From: Porphyridium purpureum
Lineage: Eukaryota; Rhodophyta; Bangiophyceae; Porphyridiales; Porphyridiaceae
Assembly (NCBI GenBank): GCA_008690995.1
Contig: VRMN01000006.1
Location: forward strand, 827,501 to 891,500
DNA: 64,000 bases
Direction of reading: 5' to 3'
The notes below the pieces were generated by a model. That model made no database searches and had not been told where the DNA came from. It saw only the letters and a list, made by a program, of their open reading frames with translations. Positions 1 to 8,811 of this stretch are shown here, in pieces (within the stretch, counting starts at the first letter, position 1; each line of letters begins with the position of its first letter). A program made the position numbers and the translations under genes.

Positions 1-1626
1 GAGTGTCCGTTTGTGGAGACGGCGCTGCGCCTGATGGTGCAGGAAAATGAGCGGAAACGTAGGATGCAGAGTGGTAAGGTTGCGGGCGGGACGGACTGCG
101 TGCCGCGGCGTCCGGGACCGCAGCTGGACGCCGCAGTCCCGCGACGGCTGGTTGTGCTGCGCGTGCACAGCAAGGCTGCGTGGAAATCTGGTTCGAGGCC
201 GGATGTGCACAAGTTAAGAAGGACGCACACCGGCACCCAAGCGAAGCCGTGTTCTGCGCCATTGGTAAGGCGCGGCAAGACAAAGCTGCAGGGTCATGTT
301 CAGTCGCTGGAAGACGAGCTGTTTTTTTCGCTGACCGAGCCAGAGCGAATGCAACAGCACGACGACGCACAGGCATTGGCGCTCATTCTTTCGAATCACA
401 CAAAGGCGTGCCAGATCTTTGCGCAGCACCCAGAGTCGGCTCTTTCCTTTGTGGAAAAATCCGCCCGCGCGAGCGCGCACCCACGCAGCGCGGTGAATGC
501 CGACCGGCTTTCACTCATCTGCTGTGCGCTTTTGGTTGGAATTGGCGAGCTTTCAGCTAACCTGAAAAAAGAAACTGCGAGCTGGATGGTTTCGGAGGCG
601 GCGCGCATGCTCGCAAAGTATGATACAGAGATGGGCGCAGACGAAAGTCGCGCCACAGAAACCGACACAGGCCCAGTGCGCCCTTCGTCGCTGGCCTTGA
701 GAGCCCTGCAAAGCATCATCTGCACGCACGATTCGGGCCCCGATCTGGTGAGCTTGTTGGACAGCGCTCGCGCGCAGCGCGTGTTTGCGGTGCTCGTAAG
801 CGACAGCAAACCAGGTACCTCGAGCAGCCCATGTGCCCTCCCAGACATCTTGTCCGCGTTGTGTCTCCTCGAGTGCTGGTCTCTCGTTCACGATCATGCA
901 CTTGTTCGCGCCGGCTTTGCCGCAGAATCTTGTTTCGCACGCTTGTTGGGCTTTCTCGACGAGGCACCCGACCTGCATACCGCGACGAACAAGGGTGAAC
1001 ACGCCAAAGGAGTCCAGGTGTCGACCAACCTTATGGAACTCGTTCGGGACGCGCTCCATGTCACCCACGAGGCACTCTTCTGCCAGGTGCTGCGTGTACT
1101 GATCAACGCGATGCATGATCAGGCATGCGTGCAAGCGGCGCTCGACAGCGGTCAAATGTGGCATGCAGCTGATTCTCTAGCGGCGCTGCTCTCTCGAGCA
1201 GCCACGTTCGATATGCGGGTCTTAGTCTTCGCAAGCGTGGCGCAGCTTTTGAGCGTCTTACCCTCGAACGCATCCAGAGCTCATCTTGAGTGCCTGGCGT
1301 CCATCCTATCGAGCTCTATGAATACCCACCTTGCCACACATCCGCTAAACTTTAGTGATGGCGACACGTGCATTGAATCGAGTTATGTGGGTCTTTTGCT
1401 CGCAGTGGGGCTGTGCCATGACGCACCGACACTGCGGCGGACATTTGCCGCTCTTTTGTGGCATGCAACCCCTCAAATCAAACTCCATGTCGTCGTGGAC
1501 GCTCTTGCCGTCTTGAAGCATGCAAGTGCAGAGAGTGGGATTTCGTCCCTTCGGGTGGACGCTCGAACCGACGAACTGGCGGAGCGTCTGAAGCTGGTCG
1601 ACCTGGAGGCACTGGCCAACGGATAA
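1..1626 (+). CDS. Hypothetical helical-repeat protein, 5' end outside window
   Basis: The frame is open from the first base, so the gene begins to the left of the window; 541 residues are visible, ending at TAA 1624-1626. I do not recognise the family. From about residue 100 to the end it is Leu/Ala-rich and predicted by eye to be all-helical, with repeated units of roughly 40 residues such as DILSALCLLECWSLV and ALFCQVLRVLINAM, which suggests an ARM/HEAT-like solenoid. Residues 20-100 are basic and low in complexity, unlike the rest. A retained intron there cannot be excluded (a GTAAGG lies near 74), but no acceptor stands out. The nearest downstream gene is convergent, 260 bases away. Confidence is high that it codes and low for any function. 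Confidence 0.75.
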   Translation, partial: ECPFVETALRLMVQENERKRRMQSGKVAGGTDCVPRRPGPQLDAAVPRRLVVLRVHSKAAWKSGSRPDVHKLRRTHTGTQAKPCSAPLVRRGKTKLQGHVQSLEDELFFSLTEPERMQQHDDAQALALILSNHTKACQIFAQHPESALSFVEKSARASAHPRSAVNADRLSLICCALLVGIGELSANLKKETASWMVSEAARMLAKYDTEMGADESRATETDTGPVRPSSLALRALQSIICTHDSGPDLVSLLDSARAQRVFAVLVSDSKPGTSSSPCALPDILSALCLLECWSLVHDHALVRAGFAAESCFARLLGFLDEAPDLHTATNKGEHAKGVQVSTNLMELVRDALHVTHEALFCQVLRVLINAMHDQACVQAALDSGQMWHAADSLAALLSRAATFDMRVLVFASVAQLLSVLPSNASRAHLECLASILSSSMNTHLATHPLNFSDGDTCIESSYVGLLLAVGLCHDAPTLRRTFAALLWHATPQIKLHVVVDALAVLKHASAESGISSLRVDARTDELAERLKLVDLEALANG

Positions 1627-1888
1627 GTTGGGGGCTGGACCGCGTCCGACGTTTTCCCATGTGCAAGTATGTCCACTACGAGCGGGCACTTGGCTTGGCG
1701 TACCCATGCGTTTCAAAGAGACAAACAACACACGCTTGGTCAATGAGCGCACCATGCGCGACGCAGATGCAATGTTCACTCTTAAAACGTGCGCTGCGCT
1801 ATAAAGTATTTTCAATAATAGTAATAAGGTCCGTCACGGACGCTCCCAACGCGCCTTGGTATCCAACGGTGACATGCGCGAGCGTGCA

Positions 1889-2530
1889 TCAGGCGCCAAC
1901 ATGACGCGGAAGCCGCCGCGGGTCCTTTTCGCCGCGATAGTGTTCCCTGGCCAGTTTGAGGAGCTGCGGGTCGGTAATATGGTGCGTATTCTCGTGCCTG
2001 ATGACTGCGGCAATCTTTGGCTCCAGGTCATGCCGCTTTTCATGCATGTGCTTCACAAGCAGCTCCAGCATGGACGCCTTTCCCGTGCCATGCCCCACAA
2101 GAATGACCTCGTCGGCTTGCTCAATCACGCGCTCCACAGCGGTCAGAAACTTCTTCATATGCGGCTCCATGTGGCTCTGCTTGGGAGGATGGTTATGCCC
2201 ATCGAGCTGCGGTCCGAGCAAATCGCTGGACCACGGAAAGTTGTGATGATAGGGCTCAATTTTCTCTGGCTCGCGCGAGCTTGCACGCATGACAGTGCGA
2301 TACACCTTTGCTCCGTTGCCATCAACATGCACCAGGAAATGCAATCCGTCCGCAATGGCCTGCTTGCCTGGCGCATGCCGCTCGGCCTCGACACCAATGG
2401 GACCCAAATCCTTCAGCTTCTTCATCGCCGGCGCGCTCCAGCGCATTCCGCACCGCGGCAGATCCGCCGGCAGCTTCCGCGCCCCGAACACACGCCCCAC
2501 ACAACGCCATGATCGCATGACCGCCGCCAT
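1889..2530 (-). CDS. Bacterial-type eRF1-like (baeRF/host-attachment-like) protein, probably organelle-targeted
   Basis: This 213-residue protein has an Arg-rich, Met/Trp-containing leader of about 35 residues that looks like a mitochondrial or plastid presequence. The second half carries a pattern I know from small proteobacterial proteins annotated as translational machinery or host attachment proteins (eRF1 domain 3-like). It has VILVGHGTGKASMLELL at about residues 141-157, an acidic/basic helix, then an IRHENTHHITDPQLLKLARE segment that parallels the bacterial V.TVDHPTD.QLVA.AR.. ending. A His-rich stretch (HNFPWSSDLLGPQLDGHNHP) precedes it. In that family the fold resembles the C-terminal domain of release factor 1/Pelota; the biochemical role is unknown. 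ATG 2530 is the first in-frame ATG; the frame extends a little further through GTG. Bacterial ancestry is inferred from the motif, not tested. Confidence 0.6.
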   Translation of the reverse strand: MAAVMRSWRCVGRVFGARKLPADLPRCGMRWSAPAMKKLKDLGPIGVEAERHAPGKQAIADGLHFLVHVDGNGAKVYRTVMRASSREPEKIEPYHHNFPWSSDLLGPQLDGHNHPPKQSHMEPHMKKFLTAVERVIEQADEVILVGHGTGKASMLELLVKHMHEKRHDLEPKIAAVIRHENTHHITDPQLLKLAREHYRGEKDPRRLPRHVGA

Positions 2531-3340
2531 CCTCACCGCCTCCCTCTCGTCTAGCTCACGTGCGCAGGCGGAAAAGATAAAAAAAAAGGGGAAAACAAAA
2601 ATCGTGCGGCGCTGTGCTCGCTCACTTTACTATTAAACAACCGCATTTTAATATAAGTTAGGTACAGTTGTTGGTGTCTTTTTTTGGTTTTTTTGGCGCT
2701 GAGCGAACGCGCGCGCGTGTGCGTAGCGGCGCAGGAGAGAGAGAAAGAGAGGAAGGAGACTTTGGTGTGGCTTGGTGGCTTGTTGATTGTCGGTTGTTGG
2801 TTGTTGGTTGTTGGGTAGGAGAGATCCGGGACGTCGCATCGTGGCAGCGCCTCGCAGTGCGCATATTTGGAGCTTTGCCGCGCCACGCGCAAGGTCTGGC
2901 GTCGCTGGTCTCGAGCGGACGGCAAGAGCATTTGGGGGCGTGAATCGAACTCGAGTGTGGGATCTGTGTGTGGGTTGGTGGGTGGCGGGAGTGTGGAAGT
3001 AAGGCGTGGGCCTCGGTTTGCAAGACACGGAGGAACGGAGGGTGGGTCGAGCGGAGGCCTGCCGGAGAAAGAGTGAGAGAGTTTGGGACGTTTTGGTGTC
3101 GCGCGGAAGCGTGTGAATGCAGCGGGCTTTCGTGGGGTGTCTGAACGCCAAACGGTATTGCCGTGGTTGAGCCGTAGAGCACGGCGTGTCGTGGTTCTCC
3201 CTCCGTTCTCACGTCCTTCGGTTTCGATTCGAGAACGTGCATTTGGTCGTTCCGGGCTCGTCCGCGGTGACTTTTTTTTGCATCGCCCTTCCGTCGCGCT
3301 TCTCGGTGTCGAGAGTGTGGAAGTAGGGATATGAGAAAGG
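2531..3340. other. Divergent 5' region with TTG-rich tandem repeat
   Basis: These 810 bases separate two divergent genes. A T-rich stretch lies at 2671-2697. A (TTGG/TTG)-type tandem repeat lies at about 2786-2815. One GTACAGT motif lies at 2662-2668. The strand encoding the right-hand gene becomes G/T-rich towards its ATG, as expected for a long leader. Open frames on both strands here are low-complexity and not convincing. A short upstream ORF starts at ATG 3331 and overlaps the downstream start in another frame. Confidence 0.6.
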
Positions 3341-6070
3341 ATGGACGAGCTCCTCGCCAGCTTCAACAACTCAGAGAACGAACACTCGTCCGTGTACAAT
3401 GACGCATTCGCCGATCGCGACGATGACGGCGTGTATGCCAATTCCCTCGACGGCAATATTCTGGATAGTACGGACGGTTTTGGCAGCGGCGTCGGCGGTA
3501 GCGAATTGTATGGCTTCAGCAGCTCGGGATATGGCACAACCGGTATGAATGGGATCACCAAACCCATGTCTCTGTTTGATGACGCACCGCAGGGGCAGGA
3601 TGAAGACCAAAATGCCATGCTTGTGGATAGCCCGGGGGATGGTAACGCGGCTCAAGGATTTGAACCACAGGCTCGGCAGCTACAATCGCATTTGGAGTCA
3701 CATCAGCTACAAGATCAGCAGGTGTCGCAGCAACAGGATCAGGCGATGAGCTCTACTCTAGCGAACATGGACACAATGCGGAGCCCTGCGACCGGCCTCT
3801 TGTCGGATCAGTTTGCCACGCCAGGCGCGACGGAGAAGAGAATAGATTACATGTCTGCCAGTCCCGCGGGGCCGCTGCCCGGTCCAGGCGTCACCGCGCC
3901 AGAGTCGAATATTGACGATCCTTCGTACCAGCTCGGGTCTGCCTTGGCACCACAGGATGAGTTTGCCGCTGCAGGCGCGGCTGTAGGCGAGATGACGCCG
4001 TCGCATTCGACGCGTTCGAAGCGTCAGCGACTAGCTTCGGAGGAGACGCTCGAGGCTTCACCAGAAGTTGGGTATGCGGTCTCTCAAGTGATGCGCGAGA
4101 CGTTGCAGACCATGATGACGCCCATGGTCTTCGCGCAATACGTGCGATGTGCGCTTTCGCGCGATGATCTGTCCATGGACTCTTCGTTTTCCGCGGCTGT
4201 CGTGTTTGCAGGCGGATTCCCTAAGAGCATGCGCCCCGAGCGGCAGGGGGACAATGGCCACCATCATTTTCACCAATTCCGGCGGCGCATGAGCTTGCGC
4301 CCGAGCGTAGAGTACGCACTCGTCCAGGCCATAGTGTTTCGCATTGGCCTGAGCAGTGCACCGAGTCCGCGACTTTCAATGTACTTGCGCGAGGTTGTGG
4401 TGCTACGCATTGTGCGCCCATTCACAGTCGTTCGTGCCATCGTGCTGGCGCTGCAAGAAAAGCAGGGTGATGTTTCGGCCGCGGCGCGCGACGCGCTTTT
4501 CCGATTCTTGTCGACGCTTATACCTTGGTACAACATCAGCAGCTACGATGACCCGCAGCGGTTCGTTGAGGAGTGCTCCTTTTACCTGCAGGCGGTGCTG
4601 TTGATATTGGGCACTTTTGACGCTGTCTGGTTTACTCCCTTAAAGCCTGGCGCAAGCGTGAACCCGCGGGAGATCGTGCGCGCGGCGTGCATGGCCAGTG
4701 CTACTTTTCTCAAGTCGCTGATGGACGAGCGGATTATCTCGCTAACGCGCGCATGTGCGCGGCGCTGCCCAGAGCTCTGGGACGAAGTGGAGGAATGCTG
4801 CAACCGCATCATTGACGTGACAACCGTATTTATCAACTCCGCCGGTAAGACCCCTCCGGCGTCCATTGCGGCGGAGCTCACGGTCGCAAAGCAGTGGCAG
4901 GCGATCTGCTCTCGCATCCGCGACGGGTTATCTGCCGCTGTAATGATTCCGTTTCAGCAGAAAGCGATCCGCGACAAGGCCGGAAAGCTCACGCTGGTGG
5001 CTATCATGGAATGGATGCTGTCCAAGACGACTCCCGTCCTCGGCAAAGAAGTGGTGAGCGCCATGCGTGAATTTCTTGTGTCCAAAGAGTCTGTTAATGG
5101 CGACCTCAACGCGCTTCGAGCCATTGAGCACGCAGCATCGACATTGTACCTGGACGCATTGAAAACGAGTAACGAAGCGGCGGCAAACGGCGCGGACGGC
5201 GCGTCGGTAGTTGCGGGGGGCGCGGCCGGCGGAGGCAGTGATGCTCCAGTTACTTCGGCTGGCGGTGCCAAAGGTGGCGAAAAATTCTCATTCAAAGAAC
5301 AGTTTCGCATGTGCGAGCGAATGGTGCGACAGCTAAGTGAGGCGATAGTTGTGGACGAGGCTCAGGCAGAACAGCACCTGGCAGAGTGGGGCGGGCGCGA
5401 GCGGGTGAATCGACTCTTGTTCAATGTCCTTCCGCAAGTGAAGAATCAATTGCGCTCGACGTATAGCTGTTTAATCCTTGCTACCGTTGTGGTCACCATT
5501 ACGGCAACAGCAGCCGGCACGCACCTGGTCTCCACGGGAATTGCACAGTCAACGGCGGCCCCACTGAGTCCCGGTGACGAGGTTGCGGAACTTACCGATC
5601 GCTTTGGAAGTTTTGCAGTGGAGCTGCTGAAGGAAGCCGCGTTTGGCGACGATATACTGCCCAGTCGATCGTTTGGCTTGTTTTTGATGCGCCTAGCCTG
5701 TCGCGCAGGCGGCCTGCTGCGGCTGTGCAAATGCAACTATGCACTTGCTGTACGTATCCTGCGCGCTTGGGACGTGATCAACGGCGGCAAGCCTTTTTCG
5801 GACGCAAACCTTGGACTGTATGGCGTCGAGACCAATCAAGGCACGAGCTACTTTATGCAGGCTGCCATTCACGCGGGCATTATCGATGCGCCCGGCGGTG
5901 CAGGAGGTGCGAACGCTGGCGCGGGCCCGGGCGCTGCACAGGGCCATGTACATCCCATACGCAGCAACTTTAGTCTAAGCATGAGCACATCGACGCTCGT
6001 AATCGATGCGTCGGACGATCCTGCGTCCGACATTGGGCTGAGGCTGCTCTGTTCCGAACCCACGCTGTAG
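3341..6070 (+). CDS. Unknown 909-residue protein with Q/acidic N-terminus
   Basis: I do not recognise this protein. Residues 1-240 are Asp/Ser/Gly- then Gln-rich and probably disordered, with a short basic patch (STRSKRQRL) near residue 225. Residues 245-680 are an all-helical region with many Ala/Leu/Arg helices and two Cys-containing helices (ACARRCPELWDEVEECC). A Gly/Ala-rich linker follows near 610-650. A hydrophobic stretch, LILATVVVTITATAAG, lies near residue 715 and could be one membrane helix or a buried helix. The C-terminus is again Gly/Ala-rich. The ATG at 3341 has a purine at -3 and G at +4. A 23-codon upstream ORF (3331-3402) overlaps it in another frame and could reduce translation. 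The stop is followed by a long GT microsatellite. It could be a nuclear scaffold or Mediator/NOT-like helical protein; that is speculation. Confidence 0.8.
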   Translation: MDELLASFNNSENEHSSVYNDAFADRDDDGVYANSLDGNILDSTDGFGSGVGGSELYGFSSSGYGTTGMNGITKPMSLFDDAPQGQDEDQNAMLVDSPGDGNAAQGFEPQARQLQSHLESHQLQDQQVSQQQDQAMSSTLANMDTMRSPATGLLSDQFATPGATEKRIDYMSASPAGPLPGPGVTAPESNIDDPSYQLGSALAPQDEFAAAGAAVGEMTPSHSTRSKRQRLASEETLEASPEVGYAVSQVMRETLQTMMTPMVFAQYVRCALSRDDLSMDSSFSAAVVFAGGFPKSMRPERQGDNGHHHFHQFRRRMSLRPSVEYALVQAIVFRIGLSSAPSPRLSMYLREVVVLRIVRPFTVVRAIVLALQEKQGDVSAAARDALFRFLSTLIPWYNISSYDDPQRFVEECSFYLQAVLLILGTFDAVWFTPLKPGASVNPREIVRAACMASATFLKSLMDERIISLTRACARRCPELWDEVEECCNRIIDVTTVFINSAGKTPPASIAAELTVAKQWQAICSRIRDGLSAAVMIPFQQKAIRDKAGKLTLVAIMEWMLSKTTPVLGKEVVSAMREFLVSKESVNGDLNALRAIEHAASTLYLDALKTSNEAAANGADGASVVAGGAAGGGSDAPVTSAGGAKGGEKFSFKEQFRMCERMVRQLSEAIVVDEAQAEQHLAEWGGRERVNRLLFNVLPQVKNQLRSTYSCLILATVVVTITATAAGTHLVSTGIAQSTAAPLSPGDEVAELTDRFGSFAVELLKEAAFGDDILPSRSFGLFLMRLACRAGGLLRLCKCNYALAVRILRAWDVINGGKPFSDANLGLYGVETNQGTSYFMQAAIHAGIIDAPGGAGGANAGAGPGAAQGHVHPIRSNFSLSMSTSTLVIDASDDPASDIGLRLLCSEPTL

Positions 6071-6104
6071 AACGTGAGAATTCCGGGTTTGACTTGGATA
6101 TAAT

Positions 6105-6118
6105 ATGTGTATGTGCGT

Positions 6119-6172
<54 letters not shown>
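6105..6172. repeat. (GT)n microsatellite
   Basis: GT dinucleotides, first interrupted by GC steps and then pure from about 6129 to 6172, directly downstream of the 909-residue gene's stop and upstream of the cryptochrome cluster. Confidence 0.95.
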
Positions 6173-6175
<3 letters not shown>

Positions 6176-6315
6176 GCGCATGTGGTTGCGAAAGGCATGC
6201 GCCGGCTCTGTTCTTGACCGGACGAGCGCTTCACTTGGCGCCGGCGCTCTCACAGCGACCCACGCGCAAGCACACGTGCGCCAGAGCCACAGCACCGCAG
6301 AAACCCTAGCATGAG

Positions 6316-6366
6316 GTACAGTGAGCGTGAATGGAAGTACAGCCATCTGTACACTGTGAACTGTAC
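6316..6366. promoter_or_regulatory. Cluster of four GTAC motifs upstream of CRY-DASH copy 1
   Basis: Within 51 bases there are GTACAGT (6316-6322), GTACAG (6337-6342), TGTACA (6348-6353) and ACTGTAC (6360-6366, the reverse complement of GTACAGT). They lie about 160-210 bases before the ATG. The same words recur in other 5' regions of the window. GTAC is the core recognised by SBP-domain factors and copper-response regulators in green algae; which protein would read it here is unknown. Confidence 0.4.
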
Positions 6367-6527
6367 TTGAGCTCCATGTCGGCTGCACGACTTGGTGGAA
6401 GGAGACGCTCGTAGGAGCAGCTTTTGATGAGGTCTGAACAGGCTGCAGATTGCAACCGTTCGGTGGTAGAAGAGACGTTGCGCGGAAGACGTGTGGTGTG
6501 GTGTACGCGCAGACATCAGTGGCGACC

Positions 6528-8312
6528 ATGCGAATGTGCGACGGTGCTGCGATCAGGCCTGCATTTGTGTCGATTCCAGTGACCGCGCGGAAGGCGCGCG
6601 CGTCGCAGTTTGGCGCGCCGTGGTACCCGCCAAGGTGGCAGATTCAGCTGGCCGTCGCTTGCGCATACCGAAGGAGTAGCTCTCATATTGCCATGGCCGC
6701 GTCTGCCGCGCAAACGTCGAAAGCCGCGGTTGCCGGCAAGTGCGTGATTGCGTGGTTCCGCGCAGACTTGCGCTTGCGCGATAACCCGATGCTCATGGAC
6801 GCCATTCGAGCCGGCCAGGGATGCGTGCTGCCCGTCTACTGCTTCGATCCGCGGTGCTTTGGTCTCACAGACGAGGCAAAGTTCCCGAAATGCGCCGCGC
6901 CTCGTGCCCAGTTCCTGCGTGAGTGCGTCGAGGATCTCCGCAACAATCTGCGCGCGCTTGGCTCGGATCTGATCGTGCGGCACGGCCACCCGGAAGTGGT
7001 GCTGACGCAGCTGGCCGAGCAGTACCAGTGCTCACACGTGTTTGGGTCCAAAGAAGTGGCGTGGGAGGAGACTCGCGTGGAGAAAAAGCTGCGCGCAAAC
7101 ATGTCCAAATTGGAGAAGCCACCCAAACTGTCTCTCACTTGGGGCGCTGTCACCATGTATCACTTGGATGACCTTCCGATGGACATTGACCAACTGCCAG
7201 ATGTGTTCTCGCAATTTCGTCGCAGCGTCGAATCGCGACCGGCCGTCGAGGTTCGTGCACCTCTGCTGGCTCCGGCAAAGGGCGCCTTGCGTCCCCTCCC
7301 AGAAGGACTCGAGATCGGTGCGTTGCCGAGCATGGACGAGCTCTTGGAGGCTACAATTCCCGAAGCGTCGCAGCGACAGTTTCAGCAGGACTCGCGTGCG
7401 GTGCTTTCCTTTCGTGGCGGCGAGACGGCCGCGCTGGCGCGCGTGCAGTATTACCTGTGGGAAAGTGACTGCGTCGCCAAGTACAAGGAGACCCGCAACG
7501 GAATGGTGGGTGGCGATTACTCCAGCAAGTTCTCGGCATGGCTGGCGCACGGCTGCGTGAGCGCGCGCGATATTTACCACGAGATCAAGAGCTACGAACG
7601 CACTCGCGTGGCCAACGATTCTACGTATTGGCTCATCTTTGAGCTGATTTGGCGGGACTACTTTCGTCTGCTGGCTCTGCGCTGCGGTAACGATATTTTC
7701 TTTCTGGGCGGTCCTCGCCGGCGCGACAAGATTCAGTGGAAGCAAGACCGGAAAGCATTTGAGGCGTGGCGAACAGGCAATACAGGTTACCCATTGGTAG
7801 ATGCTAACATGCGAGAGTTGAATCAGACGGGATTTATGAGTAACCGTGGGCGTCAGAACGTGGCCTCCTTCCTGACAAAGGATTTACGCATTGACTGGCG
7901 CTGGGGAGCCGAATGGTTTGAATCGATGCTTCTGGATCACGATGTGCACAGTAATTATGGGAACTGGACGTACGCCGCAGGCGTCGGTATGGACCCTCGC
8001 GAGGATCGTCACTTTAACGTGGTCAAGCAGGCAAAAACATATGATGAGACTGGCGAGTACGCAAAGTTGTGGCTGCCAGAGCTCGCGGATGTACCTGCAG
8101 AGTTCATATATGAGCCGTACAAGATCCCGGCGTCCGAACGAAGCAGGTTCAATGGTTTGGATCAGTATCCAAGGCCTGTTGTCAACACATTCGGAAAGGG
8201 TAGTTTTCAGGCTGGCGGACAGGGCGGAAGGCAGCCAGATATTCAATCTGGAAAAAAGCATCGCGGGCCGAGCAAGCCAAGAGCGAACGCGCGACGCGAG
8301 CCAAAGTACTAG
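6528..8312 (+). CDS. CRY-DASH cryptochrome, copy 1 (canonical)
   Basis: A 594-residue flavoprotein of the photolyase/cryptochrome family, DASH subfamily. These enzymes bind FAD and an antenna (usually MTHF), repair cyclobutane dimers in single-stranded or looped DNA and may act as blue-light sensors in organelles or nucleus. The first ~70 residues are basic and hydroxylated, a likely organelle leader. The Rossmann antenna domain starts at VIAWFRADLRLRDNP. The FAD domain has the DASH signature YKETRNGM followed by DYSSKFSAWLAHGC, then RQNVASFL, IDWRWGAEWFE, SNYGNW and DPRED. The two electron-transfer Trp residues in DWR and GNW are present. The last ~40 residues are Gly/Lys/Arg-rich. ATG 6528 has A at -3; the open frame continues upstream only through non-ATG codons. 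It is first of four tandem copies and the only one keeping all canonical FAD-loop motifs. Confidence 0.95.
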   Translation: MRMCDGAAIRPAFVSIPVTARKARASQFGAPWYPPRWQIQLAVACAYRRSSSHIAMAASAAQTSKAAVAGKCVIAWFRADLRLRDNPMLMDAIRAGQGCVLPVYCFDPRCFGLTDEAKFPKCAAPRAQFLRECVEDLRNNLRALGSDLIVRHGHPEVVLTQLAEQYQCSHVFGSKEVAWEETRVEKKLRANMSKLEKPPKLSLTWGAVTMYHLDDLPMDIDQLPDVFSQFRRSVESRPAVEVRAPLLAPAKGALRPLPEGLEIGALPSMDELLEATIPEASQRQFQQDSRAVLSFRGGETAALARVQYYLWESDCVAKYKETRNGMVGGDYSSKFSAWLAHGCVSARDIYHEIKSYERTRVANDSTYWLIFELIWRDYFRLLALRCGNDIFFLGGPRRRDKIQWKQDRKAFEAWRTGNTGYPLVDANMRELNQTGFMSNRGRQNVASFLTKDLRIDWRWGAEWFESMLLDHDVHSNYGNWTYAAGVGMDPREDRHFNVVKQAKTYDETGEYAKLWLPELADVPAEFIYEPYKIPASERSRFNGLDQYPRPVVNTFGKGSFQAGGQGGRQPDIQSGKKHRGPSKPRANARREPKY

Positions 8313-8811
8313 ATCGGGTTTCAGGGGTAGGATAAATTGAAGATCATGTAAACGCAGCTCTCTGACAAGAAGAGCGATCCCGGGGATACGTAAGGATCGG
8401 CGCCATGGAGGTTGTACGTTTGTTTCGATGGTAAGCTCTCTGCCAGTTCTCCTCGTGACAATCGTGGTAGGTCGGTACAACGTTTTGCGGAAGAAGAGGA
8501 GAAAGAATATTTTAAAGGGAAAAAAAAAAAAAAATAAGAAAAAATAATAGAAACTCGCTGTCGCTAGACTCCGAGGCGCGCGACTGCAGAGATTTCACGC
8601 CGAAGCTCAAAGCAAGTCAGCCGGAACCCAACGAGAAGTGTCCTTTCGACGACACTCCCGCGACCGGGGCCTTTGCGCTTAGTTGAGAGATCTGCTCTGT
8701 CTCTCCCAGGAAAGAGCCATAGCCGCGGGGGCAGGCAAATTTCAACTCGAAACCGGTGGTGCTACTGAGCGTCTCGCCCGCGCGGACAGGCTCTGGTGTC
8801 GTGCAGGACGG
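8313..8811. other. Spacer between CRY-DASH copies 1 and 2
   Basis: About 500 bases including a poly-A/AT-rich stretch at 8517-8550 that may mark the 3' end of copy 1. I see no gene here. The second half is open in the frame of copy 2 but has no ATG before 8812. Confidence 0.6.

Noticed and set aside
2941-2965. GAATCGAAC word resembling a tRNA T-loop on the minus strand
   Set aside because: Flanking bases do not form a T-stem and no D-arm or acceptor stem could be found.
2551-3618. 355-codon minus-strand frame
   Set aside because: Runs through the divergent 5' region and into the 909-residue gene; composition is Pro/Ser/Arg-rich without any motif.
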